From assembly GCF_007827465.1 (NCBI RefSeq), contig NZ_VISL01000001.1, forward strand, positions 1,817,001 to 1,881,000: a stretch of DNA of 64,000 nucleotides, given 5' to 3'. Shown in pieces: positions 53,566 through 63,300 of this stretch. Position 1 is the first letter of the stretch, and each line of letters opens with the position of its first letter. The DNA is from Dokdonia sp. Hel_I_53. Lineage in GTDB: Bacteria; Bacteroidota; Bacteroidia; Flavobacteriales; Flavobacteriaceae. The notes under the pieces are model-generated. The model saw only the letters and a program-made list of their open reading frames with translations, had not been told where the DNA came from and made no database searches. The translations under genes and the position numbers were made by a program.

Positions 53566-53589
53566 ACCCTAATTTTATAAATTTAGGGT
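53566..53589 (-). terminator. Hairpin after the AraC-type regulator gene
   Basis: Near-perfect 24-bp inverted repeat (ACCCTAA...TTAGGGT, one mismatched pair) 25 bp after the stop at 53615. It lacks a convincing U-tract, so it may be a terminator or an mRNA 3' stabiliser. Confidence 0.45.
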
Positions 53590-53614
53590 TCACAAATGAT
53601 AGAAATGAAGAAAA

Positions 53615-55333
53615 TTACGCTGCTTCGTTAAGCTTTTTGATATAAAAAGAAGGAAGGAGACCCGTATCTTTTTTGAAGTATTTTGTAAACGAGTCTGCGC
53701 TTTTATAACCCAGTTCTGTCGCAATAGAACTGATGGTGTAACTGCGAAATTTTGGATCTTGTTTGAGTCTTACAATTGCATGATTAATACGTAAATCATT
53801 AATGTAAGTGCTAAAATTTTTACCAAACTCTGCATTAATCACCTTTGAAAGGTACGTGGTATTTGTTTTAATACGTTTTGCTACGTTGTGTGCACTGCAG
53901 GCAGGATGTAGAAAATAATTTTGACGCTCTAGTTTTTTGAGACCATCGAGAATTTGTTGCGTTGTTTCTGGATTCATATCAGAGCTAGTTTGCTCTTCTA
54001 GTACCTCATCTTTTGTATCAATGATATCTTTTGGAGCTTTTGCATTATCCACTTTGTCTAGTAAGGTTTTAAACTTTATTTCATTTTCCTTACGCCTCTG
54101 GTTAGTTTTTACTAGACCAACAATTAATAAAATGATTATTACTCCACCAGCAATGCTTCCATACATTAAAAGGTTTTCTTTTCGGGCTTTCTGTTTAGAA
54201 AGTAATTTCAATTCTTTTTGAAAAGAAACTGCATCTTGACGTTTTGATACAGAATAGATATCGCTTTTCATTCTATCAAGCTCACTTGAAGTATTTATAT
54301 ACTTTTCTAGATAAAAGTTTGCACTATCTAAATTACCCAAACCTTTATATGCTTTTGCGGTGAGCTTATAAAGGTCTCCCATTAAACCTTCTTGTTCTTT
54401 TGGCACATCATACTTTCTAAATGCCTTTAAAAAATAATTTACAGAAGCCCTATACTTTTTTTGATTCAAAGCGATCTCACCACGATACCCATTCTCTTGA
54501 AGATGAACGTGTTTTGAATCTATTTTACAAACTGAATCTGCTTTATCAAGGCTTTGTAAAGCGTCCTTAAATTTATTATTACCTATATAGCCATCGGCCT
54601 GCATAAAATACAAGAATTTTACAATACAAGAGTCTGCAATAGAACTCATAATAAGAGCTTGATCAATGTGATACAATGCAGAGTCTGGCTTTTCTAATGT
54701 AAGGTATGCGCTAGTTAATGTATAATGATTTGATACCAAAACACTGTTCTTAAGAGTTCTTAAACTATCTGTTTCTGCTAGAACATTTTGAGATTTAGCA
54801 AGAGCCTGTTTATTTAGGGCTAATCCCCTTTGAATATCTCCAGCACGAGTATTTATAAATGCTATGGTACTAAGAATAGCGCTTTCACCAAAAGCATCAT
54901 TATTATTAACAGCAATTTCTTTAAGCATATTATAGTATTCCAAACTCTTTGACCAGTTTGTGAGCGAAAAATATCCTCCAGCTGCTCTTGCATAGATTCT
55001 TTCTTCTTGGTCAACTAAATTATTGTCAAGAATGAGAGTTATTGCTTGTTGAATTGCCTTTGTAAATTCTTTTTCGTTTTTAAATTTTTCATAGATTCTT
55101 GCTTGAACTTCGTAACCAAATTGTTGTTTCTCTATATCTCTATCTCGACGCGCTTTATGAGAATAAGATAGGGAAGCCTCAAGAGCTAGCGAATCATTTT
55201 TACCAAAGTTTGTAATTATAAGTGATTTTAACTCATCATAACTTTTTGTAGCCAGTGTATCTTGCTGTGCAACACTCTTAATAGCTATGAGTCCAAAAAA
55301 TAATATAGGTAAAATTATACGTAATGATATCAT
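53615..55333 (-). CDS. TPR-sensor membrane regulator with AraC-type DNA-binding domain
   Basis: 572 residues. A signal-like N-terminus (MISLRIILPILFFGLIAIKS) and a TPR-rich periplasmic region (about 70-345) precede one membrane helix (about 388-408; LLMYGSIAGGVIIILLIVGL). The C-terminal 100 residues are an AraC double HTH (HNVAKRIKTNTTYLSKVINAEFGKNF and YTISSIATELGYKSADSFTKYF). This one-protein, membrane-spanning transcription regulator type is frequent in flavobacteria. The target is unknown; the divergent or neighbouring S9 peptidase run is a possibility. Confidence 0.88.
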   Translation of the reverse strand: MISLRIILPILFFGLIAIKSVAQQDTLATKSYDELKSLIITNFGKNDSLALEASLSYSHKARRDRDIEKQQFGYEVQARIYEKFKNEKEFTKAIQQAITLILDNNLVDQEERIYARAAGGYFSLTNWSKSLEYYNMLKEIAVNNNDAFGESAILSTIAFINTRAGDIQRGLALNKQALAKSQNVLAETDSLRTLKNSVLVSNHYTLTSAYLTLEKPDSALYHIDQALIMSSIADSCIVKFLYFMQADGYIGNNKFKDALQSLDKADSVCKIDSKHVHLQENGYRGEIALNQKKYRASVNYFLKAFRKYDVPKEQEGLMGDLYKLTAKAYKGLGNLDSANFYLEKYINTSSELDRMKSDIYSVSKRQDAVSFQKELKLLSKQKARKENLLMYGSIAGGVIIILLIVGLVKTNQRRKENEIKFKTLLDKVDNAKAPKDIIDTKDEVLEEQTSSDMNPETTQQILDGLKKLERQNYFLHPACSAHNVAKRIKTNTTYLSKVINAEFGKNFSTYINDLRINHAIVRLKQDPKFRSYTISSIATELGYKSADSFTKYFKKDTGLLPSFYIKKLNEAA

Positions 55334-55409
55334 AGTTAATGAGTCCCTGTTAATCAGGTTTTGTTACGGAGCCAAATATAGGGAAAGGAAATACGAATGA
55401 TATTAAGTC

Positions 55410-56474
55410 TTAAAACAAACCTAACTGACCTCTATCTGTTCTCACAAAATTTTTTGTAGAAAGTTCAGGAAGTTCTCGATCAGACATATATTTTTTCTTA
55501 GCAATCTCAAACTGTCGGTTTATTTGTGATGCTACAGGACCACTACCTCGCATTCTAGTTTGAAAGGAAGAGTCGTTTAATTGTCCTCCATGAAAAGCCG
55601 CTATTTGATGAAGAATTTTTGCTGCTTTATTAGGCATTTTTTTATAAGCCCAATCTTCAAAAATACTTCCTATCGCTCCATTGAGTCGTACTATGGTATG
55701 GCCGATCTTTAACGCACCACGATCGGATACCTCTTTTACTATAGGCAAGATCTCATGACTGGTAAGCCCAGGAATAACAGGAGCTACCATCACTCCTACA
55801 GGGATTCCTGCTTGAGTTAATTTTTCAATCGTTTCAAGTCTTTTCTTTATCGTTGCCGTGCGCGGCTCAAGTATACGACGCGTTTCTTCAGATAATGTGG
55901 TAATAGAAATCCAAACCATTGCTAGCTGATCTTGAGCTAATGCGGTTAAGATGTCAATATCGCGTTGTACTAGCGCATTTTTAGTGATAATCCCTACTGG
56001 ATTTTTATATTTAAAAAACACCTCTAAAAGGGAGCGGGTCAATTGCAATTTCTTTTCTATAGGTTGGTAGCAATCTGTGTTACCGGAAAGTACAATAGGA
56101 GCTGGATTCCATGACTTTTTTTGAAAAAATTCTTCTAAAAGCTGTATACAGTTTTGCTTTACTAGTATTTTTTGTTCAAAATCTATCCCAGGACCATATC
56201 CCCAGTATTGGTGACTATTGCGGGCATAACAGTAAATACACCCATGTTCACAACCTTGATACGGGTTGAGTGAATAGGACATATGCACATCAGGGCTCTG
56301 TACTTTAGTGACGATTGTTTTTGGGAAAGTAGCTATAAAGTCAGTTTTGGGCTGTTCACTAAGCCCTTCTCTATGTAAGTGCTCCTTATAGTCATCACGA
56401 AATTCATGACTAAGATCGAAAAATTTATTTTCAACCTTCTGTTGCGCTCCTCTGCCAGTAAAACACTCTTTCAT
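55410..56474 (-). CDS. PA0069-family radical SAM protein (SplB-like)
   Basis: 354 residues. The iron-sulfur cluster motif is CEHGCIYCYA (Cys75, Cys79, Cys82), followed by SAM-binding features and a TIM-barrel of about 240 residues (PIVLSGNTDCYQPIE, ISITTLSEETRRILEPR). It is related to spore photoproduct lyase, but this group in non-spore-formers has no confirmed reaction. Monocistronic; the palindrome lies 38 bp upstream of its start. Confidence 0.87.
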   Translation of the reverse strand: MKECFTGRGAQQKVENKFFDLSHEFRDDYKEHLHREGLSEQPKTDFIATFPKTIVTKVQSPDVHMSYSLNPYQGCEHGCIYCYARNSHQYWGYGPGIDFEQKILVKQNCIQLLEEFFQKKSWNPAPIVLSGNTDCYQPIEKKLQLTRSLLEVFFKYKNPVGIITKNALVQRDIDILTALAQDQLAMVWISITTLSEETRRILEPRTATIKKRLETIEKLTQAGIPVGVMVAPVIPGLTSHEILPIVKEVSDRGALKIGHTIVRLNGAIGSIFEDWAYKKMPNKAAKILHQIAAFHGGQLNDSSFQTRMRGSGPVASQINRQFEIAKKKYMSDRELPELSTKNFVRTDRGQLGLF

Positions 56475-56512
56475 ATATTGATAATGAATTAGAACTAGAA
56501 ACTCATTTATAC

Positions 56513-56526
56513 GCTTTCGCGAAAGC
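56513..56526. repeat. Iterated palindrome, copy 23 (intergenic)
   Basis: Exact core upstream of the radical SAM gene start; 18-bp symmetry (ACGC...GCGT). Confidence 0.95.
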
Positions 56527-56611
56527 GTGCTAATCTAGTAGAAGTAAACAAATACTTTTTTAGTATAAAATCCAAATTTAAGTATTATTTCCATATTTCT
56601 AACTTATATCA

Positions 56612-56645
56612 AAAAAACCACAACATAAAGATGTTGTGGTTTTTG
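56612..56645. terminator. Terminator after the enoyl-CoA hydratase gene
   Basis: Stem ACCACAACAT/ATGTTGTGGT with loop AAAG, flanked by an A-run and a T-run, 18 bp past the stop at 56663; it can work in both directions. Confidence 0.88.
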
Positions 56646-56662
56646 TAGCTATGTTATTTTAT

Positions 56663-57436
56663 TTAAAATTCAGCCTTTCTTTTTTCTAAAAAAGCCGTGG
56701 TTCCTTCTACAAACTCATCTGTGCCAAAGCAACCTCCAAATTCTTCTATTTCTGTATCATAACCATCAACGCCGTCTTCATATCCAGCGTTTACAGCATT
56801 AATTGCCGCAGCAATAGCCATAGGCGAGTTGCGCATAATTTTACTAGCTAGTTTTTGAGCCAGTGGAAGTAGCTCTTCCATAGCTACAATATGATTTATA
56901 AGACCGTATTCTAGAGCAGTATTTGCATCTATCATTCCTGCCGTCATTATCATTTCCATAGCACGACCTTTACCTACAAGTTGTGGTAATCTTTGTGTAC
57001 CTCCGTAACCTGGAATTACACCCAAGCTCACTTCTGGTAATCCCATGCGTGCATTGTCACTCGCAATTCTAAAATGTGCTGCCATAGCTAGTTCAAGACC
57101 ACCTCCAAGTGCAAAACCGTTTACTGCTGCGATAACAGGTGTTCCCATTTCTGCCACGTAATCAAACAAAATTTCTTGTCCTTTTCTAGCAAGATCTGCA
57201 CCTTCAGACTCTGAAAATTTTGCAAATTCTGAGATATCTGCTCCAGCAACAAACGCCTTTTCACCACTTCCGGTTACGATAACAACTCTGATAGCTGAAT
57301 CATCTTCCGCTTTCGCGAAAGCGTTATGCAACTCTTCTATAGTCTCCTTATTAAGCGCATTGAGTTTTGACGGACGGTTAATAGTTATGGTATGTATACC
57401 GTTTTCTGTTGTGGAAAGTATGTTATTGTATGCCAT
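56663..57436 (-). CDS. Enoyl-CoA hydratase/isomerase family protein
   Basis: 257 residues, normal crotonase length. The oxyanion-hole segments are GSGEKAFVAGADISEF and NGFALGGGLELAMA; the two catalytic glutamates are plausible at the GGGLELA and LPEVSLGVIPGYGGTQRL segments. It hydrates enoyl-CoA in fatty-acid or amino-acid breakdown. It follows the NtrY-like kinase gene by 24 bp on the same strand, with no clear functional link. NAFAKAEDD near residue 39 is encoded by the palindrome. Confidence 0.9.
   Translation of the reverse strand: MAYNNILSTTENGIHTITINRPSKLNALNKETIEELHNAFAKAEDDSAIRVVIVTGSGEKAFVAGADISEFAKFSESEGADLARKGQEILFDYVAEMGTPVIAAVNGFALGGGLELAMAAHFRIASDNARMGLPEVSLGVIPGYGGTQRLPQLVGKGRAMEMIMTAGMIDANTALEYGLINHIVAMEELLPLAQKLASKIMRNSPMAIAAAINAVNAGYEDGVDGYDTEIEEFGGCFGTDEFVEGTTAFLEKRKAEF
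57309..57322. repeat. Iterated palindrome, copy 24
   Basis: Exact core in the enoyl-CoA hydratase gene, AFAKA frame; 16-bp symmetry. It is the closest pair in the window, 796 bp from copy 23. Confidence 0.95.
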
Positions 57437-57460
57437 TAGTTATGTATGTATAATTAAATT

Positions 57461-58918
57461 TTATTTGGGAAAAATTACTCTAAAAACGGTGCCTTTTCCT
57501 TCTTCTGTGGTAAAGGTAATAGAACCATCATAGGTTTCTACAATATTTTTTACCATGGCAAGCCCTAATCCCATACCACTGCTTTTTGTAGTAAATTTTG
57601 GTTCAAAAATTTTAAGCCTATTTTCCTCAGTAATCCCTACTCCATTATCACTTACACTAATTTCAACATCATTTTCTAAGTCATTGATATCTACAAGGAT
57701 TTTAGGATTTTCTACCAGTTTTGTTGCTTGTACTGCATTTTTCACAAGATTTGTAACCACTCTTATTAATTGTGTTCGATCAAAGTTTGCGTGAATCTCC
57801 TCTTTATTAGATGCAAAGTGAATATATTGCTCATTAAAAATATCTAGAGACAACTTCACAATCTTTGGCACATCAAGCATCTCCGTTTGCTGGGCCGGCA
57901 TATCAGCAAAGTTTGAGAAAGCACTAGCAATGCTACTCATAGTATCTATTTGCTGTATCAGAGTTTTGCTATATTCCTTAATCTTAACATTCACTTCTGG
58001 ATCTTGAGGGTCAAAACGACGTTCAAAACTTTGTACTGTAAGTCGCATAGGTGTTAACGGATTTTTAATCTCGTGTGCCACCTGCTTTGCCATCTCACGC
58101 CAAGCGGCTTCCCGCTCATTTTGGGCAAGTTTTGCCGCACTGCCTTCTAATTGATCAATCATACCGTTATAGGCATTTACAAGAGTAATTAATTCTGAAG
58201 GCAACTCTGTTGTTTCTATTTTCTCATTGCGCTTATCCAGTTGGGTTTCTTTGATGTTGTCCTCAACAGTTTTTAAGGTCTTTGTTATGTATTTTGCAAG
58301 AAAGTAAGCTAGTACAATAGCAAGTATTACGATAAGTATTGTAATGACTACAAGTCGCCATAAAATCTCTCTCATCTCTTTATTAATAAAAGACTCACTG
58401 TCTTCATATTGTATTTCAAGTATGGCTAGAGGCTTATATTTAGGGTCATTTACATAAGAATAAGATAGTTGTTGAGAAATTTGACCGTCAATTTTATTTA
58501 CATAACGCTTGTCTACCTCTGCTTCCAATTGTGCAAGTGTCTCTTTAGGTATTTTTCGCAGCTGTGGACTGTCAAAAAGTTCATTAGTAGACGTAATGAG
58601 TGGATTACCTTCTAAATCATACAACGTTAAATTTTCTCCTTGTACACTGGCAATTTCAAAAATTTCGTCTTTAAAAATTAACGGAATTTTATCTGTTTTG
58701 AGCTCGTAGGTAGTTTTTCTCAAAAAGAAATCAATCATCTTTCTTATAGATGACTCTTTACGTTCTAATCGCTCTTCATTATAATCATTGATTTGTTCTT
58801 TGTATTGAAAAAAAGTAACCAGAGCTATGAGTAAAAATGCTGCAAGGACTAGCCCGAGCATGGAGGTGAATATGGTAGTTCCTAAAGACTTTCGATTAAA
58901 ATTGAGTATACTACGCAT
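57461..58918 (-). CDS. Membrane sensor histidine kinase, NtrY-like
   Basis: 485 residues from the ATG before RSILNFNRK, which overlaps the hemJ stop by 8 nt. Membrane helices at about 17-37 and 185-210 enclose a sensory periplasmic domain; a HAMP-like linker follows. The H-box is QVAHEIKNPLTPMRL, the N-box LVKNAVQATK, and the G boxes DNGVGI and GMGLGLAMVKN. The NPLTPMR sequence is typical of NtrY-type kinases. No response regulator gene is adjacent. Confidence 0.88.
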   Translation of the reverse strand: MRSILNFNRKSLGTTIFTSMLGLVLAAFLLIALVTFFQYKEQINDYNEERLERKESSIRKMIDFFLRKTTYELKTDKIPLIFKDEIFEIASVQGENLTLYDLEGNPLITSTNELFDSPQLRKIPKETLAQLEAEVDKRYVNKIDGQISQQLSYSYVNDPKYKPLAILEIQYEDSESFINKEMREILWRLVVITILIVILAIVLAYFLAKYITKTLKTVEDNIKETQLDKRNEKIETTELPSELITLVNAYNGMIDQLEGSAAKLAQNEREAAWREMAKQVAHEIKNPLTPMRLTVQSFERRFDPQDPEVNVKIKEYSKTLIQQIDTMSSIASAFSNFADMPAQQTEMLDVPKIVKLSLDIFNEQYIHFASNKEEIHANFDRTQLIRVVTNLVKNAVQATKLVENPKILVDINDLENDVEISVSDNGVGITEENRLKIFEPKFTTKSSGMGLGLAMVKNIVETYDGSITFTTEEGKGTVFRVIFPK

Positions 58919-59462
58919 TTGGATTTTTGTCTTGTATTTTTTTGTACAACTTAATCCCAAGCATCAATAATACTGCCAGACCTATTAATCCACCTAGACC
59001 TAATAGCCAGTTTGTTGTACTTTTTGTCACCGCCAGAAAGACAACAGCAAAAAGAATGAGGGTTGCACCTTCGTTCCACAGTCGCATTTGTCTGGACGAA
59101 TACCTATACATTTTTTCTTGTAAACCTCTATGTATGCGCCATGTTTTCCAATGGTATAAAAATAGAAGTGCAATAAAAGCTAACTTTATGTGCATCCAAG
59201 GCGCTCTAAAAAGTGCTGGGTTTATATAAAACATCAATCCGCCAAAAATTACCGTAAGTGCCATGGAAGGTGCTGTAATAATTTTCCAAAGACGGTGCGC
59301 CATTAGACCTAACTGTTTGCCCAATATTTCTTTTTCTGGAGATGATTTTTCACTGGCCTCTATTTGATACACAAATAATCGTGGCATATAAAAAAGCCCC
59401 GCAAACCAAGTGACTACAAAAATTATATGAAGCGATTTAAAATAGAGGTAGTATTCTCCCAT
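58911..59462 (-). CDS. hemJ: Protoporphyrinogen IX oxidase, HemJ (CopD-like) family
   Basis: 183 residues with four to five membrane helices. YFKSLHIIFVVTWFAGLFYMPRLFVYQIE is the HemJ N-terminal signature with the haem-ligand His; LMAHRLWKIITAPSMALT gives another His, and MHIKLAFIALLFLYHWK a third. It oxidises protoporphyrinogen IX in haem synthesis. It overlaps the NtrY-like kinase gene and has a terminator behind the upstream gene. A -7 box ends only 5 bp before its ATG. Confidence 0.8.
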   Translation of the reverse strand: MGEYYLYFKSLHIIFVVTWFAGLFYMPRLFVYQIEASEKSSPEKEILGKQLGLMAHRLWKIITAPSMALTVIFGGLMFYINPALFRAPWMHIKLAFIALLFLYHWKTWRIHRGLQEKMYRYSSRQMRLWNEGATLILFAVVFLAVTKSTTNWLLGLGGLIGLAVLLMLGIKLYKKIQDKNPNA

Positions 59463-59467
59463 AACAT

Positions 59468-59475
59468 CAAAGATA
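59468..59475 (-). promoter_or_regulatory. Candidate -7 box of hemJ
   Basis: TATCTTTG on the minus strand ending 5 bp before the ATG; the transcript would be leaderless or nearly so. The ATG is well supported by the conserved N-terminus. Confidence 0.45.
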
Positions 59476-59492
59476 CAAAGGATTAGAAAATG

Positions 59493-59524
59493 AAAAAGGC
59501 GCAGAATTTCTTATGCGCCTTTAA
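59493..59524 (-). terminator. Terminator of the beta-barrel gene
   Basis: Perfect 9-bp stem AAAGGCGCA/TGCGCCTTT, 19 bp past the stop at 59543. A 24-bp part of it recurs at 60299-60322. Confidence 0.8.
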
Positions 59525-59542
59525 AAATTATTCGAATGCTTC

Positions 59543-60214
59543 CTACAAGAATATGCTTAAGCCTCCATTTAAACCTATATTAGAGAATTTATATTTAGAA
59601 TCAGATTCATCATCAGGATCTTTGATTGAACGATTACTATAAACTGCTTCAACATTTATAGAAATTGTATCATTTAAGAAAAAAGCTGCCCCAGCACCGA
59701 CATTCCATTCAAATGATTGTTGTTTAAACTCATTATCTTGAATGATGGTAGGATCATTGTAACTTGGCTCGATATAAGGGTTACTAGTTTCAGTCTTTAT
59801 AGAACCAAATAATACAGCTATATCTACATATGGACGTATTCTATTGTTTCCTAGATCAAAATAGTAAGTTGCAAAGGGTCCCAAATTTATATAACTTCCT
59901 GAGGATTCAATGCCTCCTGTTTTTGATTCATTTTTTGAAATTGAATAACCTAACTGTACGCCACCTACGAGGTTATCGATAATGAAATAACCAACGGATC
60001 CATTTAAGACAAAACTGCGATTCTCACGCTCACTAAAAGTTTCCCCTTCAAACTCATAAGAAGTTTTTGAAAAATTAAGCCCTCCATTTGTTGACGCTCC
60101 TAATAATAATCTACCTTTTCTTGTCGTATTTTCTCCACTACCACTCTCTTGAGCAGAGAGGCTAATTGTAAATAGAAATAGACAGAGTGCCTTAATTTTT
60201 TTAAATTTTGTCAT
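59543..60214 (-). CDS. Outer-membrane beta-barrel protein
   Basis: 223 residues from the ATG before TKFKKIKALCLFL; signal peptide to about SAQE. The mature protein is a run of amphipathic strands (GRLLLGASTNGGLNFSKTSY, FVLNGSVGYFIIDNLVGGVQLGY) ending GLNGGLSIFL with a terminal aromatic-hydrophobic residue, as in outer-membrane porins of the OmpX/OmpA-barrel type. No ligand known. It is enclosed by two copies of a terminator-derived repeat. Confidence 0.75.
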   Translation of the reverse strand: MTKFKKIKALCLFLFTISLSAQESGSGENTTRKGRLLLGASTNGGLNFSKTSYEFEGETFSERENRSFVLNGSVGYFIIDNLVGGVQLGYSISKNESKTGGIESSGSYINLGPFATYYFDLGNNRIRPYVDIAVLFGSIKTETSNPYIEPSYNDPTIIQDNEFKQQSFEWNVGAGAAFFLNDTISINVEAVYSNRSIKDPDDESDSKYKFSNIGLNGGLSIFL

Positions 60215-60298
60215 TTTTGGTTTTATGATTGAATATTTTGATACAGGTGGCAATTTACAGAATAGTTAGTTTAGTTGACAAAACCATAATAAATAAAT

Positions 60299-60322
60299 GC
60301 GCAGAATTTCTTATACGCCTTT
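60299..60322. repeat. Degenerate second copy of the terminator repeat
   Basis: Shares 23 of 24 bases with 59499-59522 (GCGCAGAATTTCTTAT then GCGCC or ACGCC). Its left arm is changed, so the hairpin is broken. It lies 21 bp after the BNR-protein stop. Confidence 0.7.
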
Positions 60323-60343
60323 TAAAATAATAAACTTCTCAAG

Positions 60344-63300
60344 TTACTCCTTTGCTTCCTCCACAAACAAATAATCTAATTTCAAGCTATTAAATTCTTC
60401 ATTAAACGCAGCTACCTCAGCATCTAGCATATTGTCAAATGTTTCTAGTTCCTTATTAATTTGAGCAGTGAGTTGATTCTTAACGGCTATATCCTGCGCC
60501 GTTGGCGCAAAATCTCCCATCCCTACCAGGCTATTGAGGTGACCAAGTTTGTTAGTTAATTTAATGGGGAAGTTAAGCGGGTCTTGCCCTGATCGGTTTT
60601 TAGTTTGGTATAGCTCCTTTTCAATCTCGCCAAAATTTTCCTGCATTTTTTCAGCTTTTTCACGTAACGCTGTCGTGCGAGCATCATCTTCATATTGCGC
60701 TGTAAAAGATTTCAATTGCTCATTTATCTTTCTAATTTTCTTGATACTTTGGTGTGCACGATCAACCGCTGCATTTACCTCTGTTATAAAAGTATGCTGC
60801 GCTTTCATATCTGCTACAGTTGCCTCTGCATTAGGGTTTGCAAGTATTTCAAAGTTCTCAGTTTGTACTTTCCCGTCAACGTTGAGCGCTACTTTATAAT
60901 TTCCTGGTACGGCTTTAGGTCCGTCTAGACTTGCCCACCATAAAATCATGCCGTCTAGCTTTTCGGCACCATCAATTCTGGTGTCCCAAGTAAAAAGATT
61001 CCCTCCTTTTTTAGCTTTTAATTGTTTGTCTTCCTTTTTTGCAGCGGTATTAAAAGACTGTAATGTATCGCCAGCCATGGTCATATAGGTAAGCGCAATG
61101 GTGTCATTTTCTTTGTCAAAATCTTTCAAATTAAAGTACGTCATCACGCCACTTGGATGATTTGTCCCTTCGGTAAGGCTCTTATTGCCACCACGGCCAC
61201 CCATTCGGTAGGTAGCTTTGGGTTGGAATAATGTATCGGTTCCCGCTTTCGCGAAAGCGGCCTGACGCAACATCCCCAAGTCATCAATAATCCAAAGACT
61301 ACGCCCTTGTGTAGCTACAATAAGGTTGTCGTTCTTAATGGTAAGATCTGTAATAGGAACAATAGGCAGGTTTAACTGAAATGATTTCCAGTTCATACCA
61401 TCATCAAAACTGATATACATTCCGGTTTCTGTTCCTGCGTAAAGGAGACCTTTTTGCTTAGGGTCTTCACGTACAACTCTTGTAAAATGCTCGGCTGGAA
61501 TTCCGTTAGTGATTTTTTTCCATGACTTCCCGTAGTCGGTTGTTTTGTATAAATAAGGTGTAAAATCTCCCAGTTTGTAACGTGTCCCAGCAACATACGC
61601 CGTTCCTTCCTCAAAAGCAGATGGCTCTACACTATTAATCATCATATTTACGGGCATACTCTTAGGGGTAACATTCTCCCAAGACTGACCGCCATTTTGA
61701 GTAACATGTATTAAACCATCATCACTCCCTGTCCACAATAACCCTTCCTTAAGTGGCGACTCTGCTGCTGCAAAAATGGTACAGTAATATTCTACACTCG
61801 TATTATCCTGAGTAATGGGTCCACCAGACGATTTCATTTTTTCTGGGTCATTAGTCGTAAGGTCCGGGCTAATGACTTTCCAGCTCTGCCCTTCATTCTC
61901 ACTCACGTGAACACTCTGTGAGAAGGTGTATAATTTATCTGGGTCGTGTTTTGAGAAAATGATTGGGAAATTCCACTGAAAGCGGTATTTCATATCTTCT
62001 ACACCGTGACCCATAGGGTTGTCTGGCCATACTGAAATAGATCGGACTGTGTTTCTATCGTGATTCACACGCGTTAAGAAGCCATCATAACTACCACCGT
62101 ACACAATCTCATTGTTCTCTGGATCTACAGCAATATGTGCACTTTCACCACCAGCGGTGCTCTCCCAGTCATCCTCGCTAATGCTTCCCCCTTCGGTTCT
62201 ATGCGGAATACGTATCGTACTATTATCCTGCTGCGCCACATAAATTCTATATGGAAATGCATTATCTGTAGTTACTCTATAAAATTGCGCCGTAGGTTGG
62301 TTCATATAAGTACTCCACGAGCGGCCACCATCATAAGATACTTGTGCACCTCCATCATCTCCTATAATCATACGATTAGGATCTTCTGGAGCGATCCATA
62401 GATCATGGTGATCACCATGAGGCGCGTTGTAGGTACTAAATGATTTACCACCATCAGTTGATTTGTGGTAACGCACATTTAATACGTATACCGTATTCTC
62501 ATCTGCTGTGTCTGCATATAAACGAGTGTAATACCAAGCGCGTTGACGTAGCTTACGCTCATCATTAATTTTTTTCCAAGTAGTACCAGCATCTGTAGAG
62601 GTGTATAATCCGCCCTCTTCTTGGTTTTCTACCATCGCATACAGGCGATTACTATTTACTGGAGAAACGGTAATACCCATAATTCCTAAAATACCTTTTG
62701 CAAATCCTTCGTTGGTAGAAATTTCTTTCCATGTCTCCCCACTGTCTGTACTTTTCCATAGTGCAGACCCTTCTCCTCCAGAGCTTAAGCTGTACGGAGT
62801 TCTACGTGCATTCCAAGTAGTTGCATATAAAATACGTGGATTATTTGGGTCAATGATCAAGTCTACAACACCACTGTCTTCATTTGAAAACAGTGTCCTT
62901 TTCCAGGTTTTTCCACCATCAATACTTTTATAAACACCACGCTCTTGTGTAGGTTTATAGATATTACCCAAAACCCCTGCATAGACGATATCTGAGTTTG
63001 TGGGATGCACCCGTATTCTAGGCACATGTCTACTTTCTTTAAGTCCAGACTGCGCCCACGTTTTCCCCGCATCTTCAGATTTCCAAATCCCGTAACCAGA
63101 AGACACATTACCACGCAGAGTTTTTTCACCACCTCCTACATAAATAACATTAGGGTCGCTTTTGGAAACTTCCACCGCACCTATACTTCCGCCAAAGAAA
63201 CCATCTGAAATATTCTCCCATTCTTTACCGCCATTAGTTGTGCGCCATACACCGCCTCCAGTGCTTCCCATATAAAAAAGATCTGGCTGCCCAGGCACTC

